Source of the DNA: Conidiobolus incongruus B7586
Lineage: Eukaryota > Entomophthoromycota > Entomophthoromycetes > Entomophthorales > Conidiobolaceae
Assembly: GCA_000697335.1 (NCBI GenBank)
Contig: JNEM01013029.1
Span: forward strand, 1 to 18,185
DNA length: 18,185 bases
Direction of reading: 5' to 3'
The translations under genes were made by a program, and so were the position numbers. The notes below the pieces were generated by a model. It ran no database searches. It was not told where the DNA came from and was given only the letters and a program-made list of their open reading frames with translations. Below, in pieces: positions 9,979 to 17,682 of this stretch (within the stretch, counting starts at the first letter, position 1; the number at the start of each line of letters is the position of its first letter).

Positions 9979-10455
9979 ATGGCCACCGATTTTCCTTTAC
10001 CCGCCTCGCCATTCGTCGCTAAAAATAGCCACGGATATACGGTCAACCTCCTTAATGAAGATGCCGAAGTGGCTGCTGCCCTTCTGCTTCTCTCTATGAG
10101 TCAATCGGTACCCTGCTCCTCCTCCTCCTCCTCTTCTCTAGTCGCCACTCCCCTCACACCATCAACTCCTTCATCTCATTCAGGGCACGTCACCCCCCTT
10201 CCCATTGACCCCAAAAGACGTCACGTCTGTCTCCATCCAAACTGTGGTAAAGCTTTTACCACTTCGGGTCATTTAGCTAGACACAATCGAATTCATACAG
10301 GCGAGAAAAATTTCAAATGTATTATGCCAGGATGCGAATCAATGTTCTCTAGACAAGATAATATGATGCAACATTATCGAACTCATTTATCTTCCAACTC
10401 TCGTAAATCAAGAAAATCTTGTACCAAAAAATCATCGTCTCACTCACCTTATTAA
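9979..10455 (+). CDS. Nrg1-like two-finger C2H2 transcription factor (paralogue B)
   Basis: Intronless, 158 residues from the ATG at 9979; predicted nuclear regulator. Fingers are C84-X4-C89-X12-H102-X3-H106 and C114-X4-C119-X12-H132-X3-H136, with helices TSGHLAR and RQDNMMQ and a canonical TGEKNF linker, very close to yeast Nrg1/Nrg2. NSHGYTVNLLN (16-26) matches the N-terminal motif of the gene at 6531. Then come a short Ala/Leu stretch (32-38), a seven-serine run (47-53, largely TCC codons) and four Thr-Pro sites between 57 and 73. The tail is Lys/Arg/Ser-rich. The frame stays open 336 nt upstream, with in-frame ATGs at 9748 and 9799. I reject those starts because the TATA box lies at 9867, 9979 has a favourable context (GTCATGGCC), and the shared motif then falls at a similar depth in both proteins. 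Repressor function is inferred from the family. Confidence 0.9.
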   Translation: MATDFPLPASPFVAKNSHGYTVNLLNEDAEVAAALLLLSMSQSVPCSSSSSSSLVATPLTPSTPSSHSGHVTPLPIDPKRRHVCLHPNCGKAFTTSGHLARHNRIHTGEKNFKCIMPGCESMFSRQDNMMQHYRTHLSSNSRKSRKSCTKKSSSHSPY

Positions 10456-10482
10456 ATCAGCATTGGATTGATGATGCTGATT
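10455..10482 (+). other. Hairpin just after the stop codon of gene B
   Basis: AATCAGCAT (10455-10463) pairs perfectly with ATGCTGATT (10474-10482) across a 10-nt loop, starting at the last base of the TAA stop. It would form a nine-base-pair stem in the 3' UTR and may affect mRNA stability. A second CCCT/AGGG inverted pair, ACCCT (10504-10508) and AGGGT (10516-10520), follows. Confidence 0.45.
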
Positions 10483-11600
10483 TGGCTGAATAACAGGGAA
10501 ATCACCCTATTAATCAGGGTATTATTTGCACTTTATCTAATCTAATCAGCTCTGAAGTGTGTCCCTAACTGGTTTCAAGCTTATAAATCAGCGCATCACA
10601 CACCCATATTCAATGTTTGATCTGTAAAATTTGAGGCGAGCGATTAATCTGTATTTTTTACTAACTCAATCAATCAATCAAACAAAATCAAACTCTTCCC
10701 CAATCCTTAAAGAAGTAAGCAAGGCTTAATCTTTAATTTAATAAACTACGCCGTTTTATATTTACACCAAGTAATTCAGATTTTGCTGTTACTGTGATTA
10801 GATTGAGAAGGGTAATATGGATTTTTCTAGAAGTGTTACTAGAGTGTAATTGATAGAGGGGGTTTTATTGGTAATGAATTACGTGTACACCCTTATTGTG
10901 CTGTGTGATAAGTTGAGTCATATTTTTGTTGAATTATCAATAAATTGAGGTCTCAGATGAACTGGATCATTTATGAATTCGGAAATATCTTATAACAATC
11001 ATTACCTCACCTGATTGGGTAATTAAGATCCAGTCCCTCTAAGTGAAGTCCATTGACTAATGATATCATCACCTCCACCAATGAGATTGAATTTGAATTT
11101 TATTAAAAATAATTATGGTATGAGAATTTGTGAATGTTACAAAATTAGAATAAATTTTTGTAAATTACAAAATTATAGCCAAGTTTGGAATTTGGCAATC
11201 GCTGATTGGTTACTTAAATTAATGACTCATCTCATTGATATTGTAAAATGAATAGAAATTATGTTAATCTGATATTGAATCCTGTTTATAAAAACAAATC
11301 CTAAAACATATTACCATATGTATTTTGATCAATTAGGACTGTAAGATGATTGGTAATATACAATGGTCTAATACATAGCATTTAAATCAATAATCGTCTC
11401 AAATCTGATTTCATTATATACTTGAGATAAGGGTTTCAGTGGCTATCATATAACAATCAAATCCAAAGCAAACTGCATACATAATTATTAAATTTTCCAA
11501 CTTATTCACATTCAATTATATAATCATAATTCTAAAATCTGACCTGAAAGCGAAACCTAACAGAAATGGTACTTTGGGGGTACGATTTGTTAAATTTCAA
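10483..11600 (+). other. G+C-richer 3' flank of zinc-finger gene B
   Basis: About 1.1 kb stays less AT-rich than the outer spacers but has no convincing coding frame. A 63-codon frame at 11060-11251 has no domain and is not called. AATCAG recurs at 10512, 10544 and 10586. AGAGGGGGTTT, AATTACGTGTACACCC and GTCCCTCT occur between 10855 and 11040, and TTTGGGGGTAC near 11574. The region could be a long 3' UTR, a downstream regulatory block or an unannotated non-coding transcript. Confidence 0.4.
10854..10865 (+). repeat. 12-mer TAGAGGGGGTTT, downstream copy
   Basis: Exact second copy of 9765-9776, about 400 bp after the stop codon of zinc-finger gene B. Confidence 0.5.
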
Positions 11601-14600
11601 GATTAATTAAAAGCAATTAAACCTATATTCATACCCAAATTACCAAAATAATATTTATACTTATATCCCAATATAAAACTTATTGAATTTGAGATGATCC
11701 AAACCAATTAACACTTATTATTATTATTAAATTAAAATTGTTTAACTAATCATTATTTCTTCCAACTAAATTTTTATTAAAAATTAATTTATATAAATTT
11801 ATAATTTCATAAAAAAAAATAATTTACCGTATCGGGTTTTTTCGGATATTACAAATTAAAAAATAAATTACTCTTAAATTTTATAATTTGAATCATTATT
11901 TATATTGTTTTTTTTTGTTTGAAATTTGTTAAGTATAAAATATTTTAAAGTTATAAAAGTTAATTTTTATTTATAAATTTTAATTCATTATTTATAACAA
12001 ATTAATATAAAATAAGTATTTAATAAATATTTATATAATATTAAAAGCTATTTTAAACATTTTGATATTGAACTATTAAATCATGGATACTTAGAAATTA
12101 ATGGAAAACAATGCTGGAGCCATATGACCTACCAATGAGTGTCAATTCATTTTTAACCCCTTACACTATTGAATGAGAAAAAATTAACTTATTGTGGTAT
12201 ATCACTACAACTCTAAAATTATTTTTATAAATTTATCCATTTAAATATTATTAAGAAATTTCTTAAAATTCTGAAAAAAAATTTTTATTTATTTTAATAT
12301 TATATCATATATTAGCATTTTTTTATATTAATCATATATATTTATCAAATAATATAAATTTTTATTCAAAATAATCAAAATCAAATGATATAAATTTTAT
12401 ATAATGAATATTACAGAATAAATCCATATTCAATAAAGAGTTACATAATTAAAACAATTTTAGTTGATTAAAATTTTCATATTTCCCTAAAGAAAGAATG
12501 AGTGAGATTTTAGTAATTAAATTTTTGATACGAAGGTTCTTATGAGTTGTTTTAAATATTAAAAATTTACAAATTAATTTATATTGTAAGTTGTTTAATT
12601 ATATCACGTTATATATTTGGTAGTTACACTAACTATAGTGGTGTTTTCATGGTATAATATATATCTTTATATTTACGTATTGATCTGTTAAAATTATTTA
12701 ATTGTTAAACCAAATCAAATTGATAAAAGATAATATTATGATAAAATGTAAATTATTATAAATATATCAATTACTTATCTTTTTTCAAGAATTTTTCATA
12801 ATTAAAAAATTCAAAAATTTCTTAAACTGTTAATATAAATTATATTAAAATTAAGGATATAAGTATCAAATGATATGATGAAATTTATTGTTAACATTGA
12901 TTTAACTAGTGTAATGAGTGACATGTTTATCAAGTTATACAAAGATTCTGGAATTGAACTTAATACATTGCATTCTATTTATATTAAAGGTCACTTTACA
13001 TATTCTAATTTTAGTATTATTCAAAAATACGAGATTGCCAATATATTCCAATGAATTTGAAATTAAATTGGCAATAACTAGTATAATTATTTAATAATTG
13101 AATATGCATATTATATTTCTTAGTTTATGATACTTGATAGTTATCAATTCATTACTTTGCATCAAAATTTCTCAAGAATTAAATGAAATTTAGGTCAAAA
13201 AATATTAATTTTTGAGTAAATCAAGTCAATATTGGCTGAAATTAAAAAAAATTAATCGTATTGAATTTTATGCATTTTGAAGCTTGAAATAATCAAAATA
13301 TCAAGTTTAGAATTAGTATTCCCCTATTAACTAGAAAAATTTTAAAATTCTAAACTAATGTCTAATGAATCACCAAATTCCCGAAAAAATCATTAATATC
13401 CTCAATACTTTTAAATTTTGTAGTTAATAAAATGAATAATATTCCAGGTATTAATTCAGAATTAATTGATAAATAAATATTGGATATTATCATAATTATT
13501 CCCTAATCCTAGCAATTTTATTTCTTTAAACGTGAAAATTATAATATATATATATATAATAATTTATCAATTTCAAAGTTCAATTAAAGAATTTTGAATT
13601 CTGAAAATAGTAACATTATAAATATTTTTCAAGTTTTTATTTATAATTCAAAAATTATTTTTTATAATGAATTGAAAATATTTAAAATAATTAGCAAAAT
13701 GGAGAAATACAAATATTATATTCCTAATTTTGAAGAATATTTATGGTTATATTGGCTATCGATTAAGTTCAAAATTTAGAAAATGACATTGAAAATATCA
13801 TTTAAAGTATTATTTTATATAATTATATGTAGAAGTAATCTATTTAAATTATATCAATTCCCAATTTATATTAAGGTTTATATTCAATAAAATAACTTAA
13901 AAATTATAAAATCAAAAATACTTAAATTTACAAATAATTTTATAATATAATATTAAAATTTATATCTTAAATTAATATTTTATCATTTTAATTTAATTTA
14001 TACAATTTGCTATACTTTAATAAATTTTAATTATTATTTACTAAACATTTAAATTTGAATTAATATCTTTAACAAAATTTTCTAATATATTTGAAATTAA
14101 AATTATATTAAAAAATGATAAAATAATTTAACTATGAATTCAGTCATTTTTATGTTAAAAGATATTTAAGTATTATAATTTTAAAAATGTTTATATTATT
14201 AAATATTAAATCAATAAAAATTGATACAGAAATTAATTTATTAATTTTAATCATAATAATGAATTATACTGAATGGATAATAGATTTATAAAACTTAGTT
14301 TGGAATTACAATTGTAATATATTATATATAAATTATATTAAATTTATATTGTATAAAATTTTATAAATAAAAATCATCAAAGATTAAATTATTTTAAATT
14401 AATAAATTACATACTATATTTGATATCCTAAAACATATATAATATTAATATCTATATAATTTTAAAATTGAATATTATTATATATATTTAATATTAAATA
14501 ATTAAAAATTCATTATTTTTTTTTCTGCATAATTATAAAACTTCCAAAATTCCCATAATTTTAAGTTGAAATTTTGATACTATGAAGACATGTCAATAGT

Positions 14601-14648
14601 AAATTAATGTAAGTTTGATTTTTTTAATTAAGAAAAATATTTCAAAAG
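11601..14648. other. Gene-free AT-rich intergenic DNA
   Basis: Long A/T-rich stretch with short TA and TTA repeats. The 61-codon frame at 13594-13779 is rich in Ile, Lys, Asn, Tyr and Phe, lacks any recognisable domain, and is not called. Nothing else is recognisable. Confidence 0.7.
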
Positions 14649-14656
14649 TATAAATA
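14649..14656 (+). promoter_or_regulatory. Candidate TATA box of the ETT1-like gene (TATAAATA)
   Basis: It lies 54 bp before the ATG at 14703 with no ATG between. The local composition makes TATA-like strings common, so confidence is limited. Confidence 0.35.
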
Positions 14657-14702
14657 AATTATAATCACTTTAAAACCAACAATTAAAACTAATTAAATTA
14701 GG

Positions 14703-16144
14703 ATGACCTCTGATACTAATGCCAATCCAGTTAAAAGACCTTCAGGATTGAAGAGAACTGCTCAGAGAGCCATGTCTCCAGCTCCTCAAGAAGACAATGA
14801 CGAAAAAAAGACCAAATTGGAAGTAGCAATTCCCGAAGGTGAAGATATTGACGAAGTTGAAGAGCTTGTGGTTATCTATTTGCAGGCTTTGGAAAAGCAA
14901 GGTGAATTTTATTTTATTGGTTTAATATGTGTTAATATTGATTGATAAATTTTAGCTGAAAATGATTTAGAAAAAGCTAAAGCTCTCTTCCAGGGCACCG
15001 TACATGAAGCCGACCGTTTATTAAGGCTCGAAGCTGAAAAGAAAGACGACGCAAAGCCATTCCGTCCCAATTTCCATTTGGTGATGGCCAGTGCCTTGAG
15101 TGATTTGAGTACTTTACGCCAGGAGGAAGAAGACGCTCAAGTCGAGAAGGAGGAAGAGTACTTGCAAGTGGCTTTAGATCGATTGGAAGCTGGGTTGAAT
15201 AGCGATATGGAATACGACGGTATGTGGGAATTGGAATTGGTTTTGGTTAAGATTTTGTTGAATATGGCTAAAGTCAATATGAGAACTACATTCTCTGGAG
15301 ATGAAGCTCCTTCCGATGAGGATGTTGTTAAAGCTTTGGAGAAGGATGCCAATTTGCTCAAGAGAGCTACTGAAACTTTGGATAAATTAATTGACACCGT
15401 CGCTTCCAATATTCAAGAATATATGTCTAAATCCGGGATCTTCTTGAACTTTGGCGAAGAGACTATCAATTCCATTCAATTGGTCCAAAGACATATTACC
15501 AGCTATGATGATTGGGATAACTTCAGCAAGTGGAGCAAATGGTGTAGAGAAAAGTTTGAACTGTTGGTCTCTAAAGACGACAAGTTGGCCATTTGCTGGT
15601 TAGGATTGGCTAAGGAACAATTGGCCCAAGCTCATTTCTTCTTCCAGAACCAGGACGAAGAAACTGAAGAAGTCAGTGCCGATATTCCCCTCAATGTCGA
15701 AGATATTGGTAATGGATTGAAAGAAGGTAATTATATCAATATAAATACATGATAATCATATAATAACACAATATTTAGGATTGACCCAAATTCAAAAAAC
15801 TCTTGACATTATCAAAGAAAATCCTGATGCCTACAAAGATCAATTAGGTGAAATTTATTTAACGGTAACCAATCATAACTCCAGGAAACATCCCAATATA
15901 TTAATTTTTTTTGGAATAGAAATGCGAAATTGAAATCAATCTGGGTAACCTTATTGAAGACATGTATGAGGAGGACGAAGAGGACAACGATGACAAGGAG
16001 AATGAGTACTACAACGAAGCTTTCAAATCGTTCGAATTGGCATTAGAACACAATGATGAAAAGGATATTCCGGAGCAGTTGACCGAATTTTTCGAGGAGT
16101 GGAAGGGTGAAATGAAAGAGGATGATGATCATGATGATGAATAA
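14703..16144 (+). CDS. ETT1: Ett1/Nro1 family protein, four exons, 426 aa
   Basis: Exons 14703-14901, 14956-15726, 15779-15864 and 15920-16144; introns of 54, 52 and 55 nt with GT...AG ends, frame kept throughout. In yeast, Ett1 partners the Ofd1-type dioxygenase Tpa1 and affects stop-codon efficiency; in fission yeast, Nro1 restrains Ofd1 and so tunes the oxygen response of Sre1. Both are nuclear. Family hallmarks: KRPSGLKR (11-18) for the KRPxGLxK start, EADRLLRL (84-91, ECDRLLRL in yeast), then TPR-like helices, and EINLGNLIED (357-366) matching DLGNLL. Length is near yeast Ett1 (412 aa, recalled). The tail is acidic. The CTG in INLGN falls on the conserved Leu, fitting the standard code. 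The 217 bp to the next gene suggests separate promoters. Family call is strong; precise role here is inferred. Confidence 0.92.
14902..14955 (+). other. Intron 1 of the ETT1-like gene
   Basis: 54 nt, GTGAATT...TTTTAG, phase 1. Splicing joins LEKQ to AENDLEKAK and removes an in-frame stop that would end the first exon's frame. The GTGAAT donor differs from the GTAA type of the next two introns. Confidence 0.85.
15727..15778 (+). other. Intron 2 of the ETT1-like gene
   Basis: 52 nt, GTAATT...TTTAG, phase 1. Joins LKEG to LTQIQKTL and keeps the frame. Confidence 0.85.
15865..15919 (+). other. Intron 3 of the ETT1-like gene
   Basis: 55 nt, GTAACC...AATAG, phase 0. Joins EIYLT to KCEIEINLGN, restoring a segment that matches yeast Ett1. 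Confidence 0.82.
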
Positions 16145-16157
16145 TTAGATCGATGAT

Positions 16158-16163
16158 AATAAA
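16158..16163 (+). terminator. Candidate poly(A) signal of the ETT1-like gene
   Basis: AATAAA begins 14 bp after the TAA stop, suggesting a short 3' UTR. Chance occurrence is possible in this composition. Confidence 0.4.
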
Positions 16164-16361
16164 TAGATTATAATATAGTATTAATTTAATTTCATAGTAA
16201 ATATTCTGATAAATGAATCAATAATTAGTTCAGCATTTCATCAACAACATTGCTTAAGAATGAGACCAATGTTATGTCATTATGAAGTCATTTCACCTTA
16301 ATGTATTTATATAAAAGTCATAATCAATTCTCATCACTAAAAATTCAAAAATATTTTTAAA
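16164..16361 (+). promoter_or_regulatory. Promoter region of the acetate kinase gene
   Basis: This compact spacer separates two genes on the same strand. It holds three GTCAT elements (16276, 16287, 16317), which resemble half-sites of ATF/CREB-type bZIP factors, and a TATA box at 16308. GTCAT is short, so the factor link is tentative. Confidence 0.45.
16308..16317 (+). promoter_or_regulatory. TATA box of the acetate kinase gene (TATATAAAAG)
   Basis: A near-ideal TATATAAAAG, 54 bp before the ATG at 16362, with no intervening ATG. A TATA promoter suggests regulated expression. Confidence 0.6.
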
Positions 16362-17582
16362 ATGAAATTTATTTTAATAGTTAACGTTGGTAGTAGTTCC
16401 CTAAAATTCAAACTATTTACCAATAGCAACACTCCAAATGTTGTGAGCGAAGGCAAAGTCACTAACATTAGTCACGAAATTAGTAAATTGAGGGTGAAGT
16501 TATTTGAATTGCATGATTGTAATATTAAGGGACAAGATTATAGAAAGGATCTAAAATGCCCTAGCCATTTAGATGCAATTGACGAAGTATTGAAGATTTT
16601 GGATCAAGAGCCCTATAAATTCATTTCGAATGGAGTAATCGAATTGATGGGTCATAGAATTGTACATGGAGGTGATTATACCACTATGAAATTGGATCAC
16701 GATTCAATTGATCAATTAGAGGAGTTGAGTGAATTGGCGCCTTTGCACAATCATAACAGTATTCAGGTTATCAAATATCTCAAAGATAAGCTAGGATCTA
16801 TTCCACAGTGGGCTTGTTTCGATACTACATTTCACAATACTATACCAGATCATGTAAAGACTTATCCAATTGACAAGGAATTCGCTAAAGAACACAATAT
16901 TAAAAAGTATGGGTTTCATGGGTTATCTCATCAATATATGGTTAATCAATTATCCAAGAACAATGGCGACAAAGCCATTACACTACATTTAGGCAGTGGG
17001 TCATCTATATGCGCCATAAAAGACAACAAAAGCATTGACACATCCATGGGATTTACACCACTCGAAGGTCTGATGATGGGCACTCGGAGCGGAGATATCG
17101 ACCCTGGTATAGTCGTTGAACTTCTCCACAAATTGCCCAAAGCTTCAAATGATACAAGTGATTTTGACAATATTCAAGATTTTCTCAATCATAGATCAGG
17201 GCTTAAGGGAATTTGTGGTACTGACAATTTTCAAGACATTACTGAAGGGCTTCAGTCGAATAAGGATTTTAAATTAGCTTACGATATGTTCCTCGATAGG
17301 ATTGTCAAATATATAGGTAGTTATTACATTAGTCTTAGAGGTTTAGATCATTTAATCATAGGAGGAGGCATTGGCGAAAATTCATCCATCCTAAGACAAT
17401 CCATATGCGAAAACATTAAATGTCTAGGTGCTTCCATAGATCTCCAAAAGAATGAACAATACAACCCAGATCAACATAACGAACTCTATCAAATCAGCGA
17501 TCATTCATCAAAATTCCAAATATGGGTCACCAAAACTGATGAAGAATATCAAATTTTAAATCAAATTCAACAACTGTGCTAA
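16362..17582 (+). CDS. Acetate kinase (EC 2.7.2.1)
   Basis: Intronless, 406 residues, near the usual length of about 400. It interconverts acetate + ATP and acetyl phosphate + ADP. In fungi, acetyl phosphate is thought to come from phosphoketolase, so the pair would yield ATP and acetate. Motifs in order: NVGSSSLK (8-15, catalytic Asn8), GHRIVHGG (97-104, Arg99), CFDTTFH (152-158, Asp154), GFHGLSH (184-190, His186), HLGSGSS (209-215, phosphate loop), GTRSGDIDPG (240-249, Arg242), GGGIGEN (334-340, adenosine site) and TDEE (392-395, metal-binding Glu). The intact adenosine motif argues for an ATP enzyme and against the pyrophosphate type of Entamoeba. After LAPLHN the usual Pro is His (LAPLHNHNS). 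No targeting peptide is evident, so cytosolic. It follows the ETT1-like gene and converges on SDA1. The family is mainly bacterial, but the TATA box and composition fit a resident fungal gene. Confidence 0.96.
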   Translation: MKFILIVNVGSSSLKFKLFTNSNTPNVVSEGKVTNISHEISKLRVKLFELHDCNIKGQDYRKDLKCPSHLDAIDEVLKILDQEPYKFISNGVIELMGHRIVHGGDYTTMKLDHDSIDQLEELSELAPLHNHNSIQVIKYLKDKLGSIPQWACFDTTFHNTIPDHVKTYPIDKEFAKEHNIKKYGFHGLSHQYMVNQLSKNNGDKAITLHLGSGSSICAIKDNKSIDTSMGFTPLEGLMMGTRSGDIDPGIVVELLHKLPKASNDTSDFDNIQDFLNHRSGLKGICGTDNFQDITEGLQSNKDFKLAYDMFLDRIVKYIGSYYISLRGLDHLIIGGGIGENSSILRQSICENIKCLGASIDLQKNEQYNPDQHNELYQISDHSSKFQIWVTKTDEEYQILNQIQQLC

Positions 17583-17590
17583 ATAATAGT

Positions 17591-17603
17591 AATAAAATTT
17601 ATT
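17591..17603. terminator. Back-to-back poly(A) signals between convergent genes
   Basis: AATAAA (17591-17596, 9 bp after the acetate kinase stop) is followed one base later by TTTATT (17598-17603), which reads AATAAA on the minus strand, 80 bp after the SDA1 stop. One short element could serve both genes; the transcripts would then overlap slightly. Confidence 0.5.
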
Positions 17604-17682
17604 AAAACTGGTTCTATAATATTTAGTATTATGCAAATGAATACAAATATACACTAGGAGATTAGTAGTATAGTTTTTAAAT

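Noticed and set aside
11060-11251. 63-codon open frame, + strand
   Set aside because: No domain or paralogue seen and no clear promoter; kept only as possible background in the 3' flank of gene B.
13594-13779. 61-codon open frame, + strand
   Set aside because: Ile/Lys/Asn/Tyr/Phe-rich sequence typical of chance frames in AT-rich DNA.
15137-15409. 90-codon open frame, - strand
   Set aside because: Lies fully antisense to exon 2 of the ETT1-like gene, whose sense frame matches a known family.
14703-16144. NASP/Hif1-type histone chaperone for the TPR-like acidic protein
   Set aside because: The KRPSGLKR start, EADRLLRL and EINLGNLIED segments match Ett1/Nro1 and not the SHNi-TPR family.
16946-17170. 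74-codon open frame, - strand
   Set aside because: Antisense to conserved acetate kinase coding sequence.
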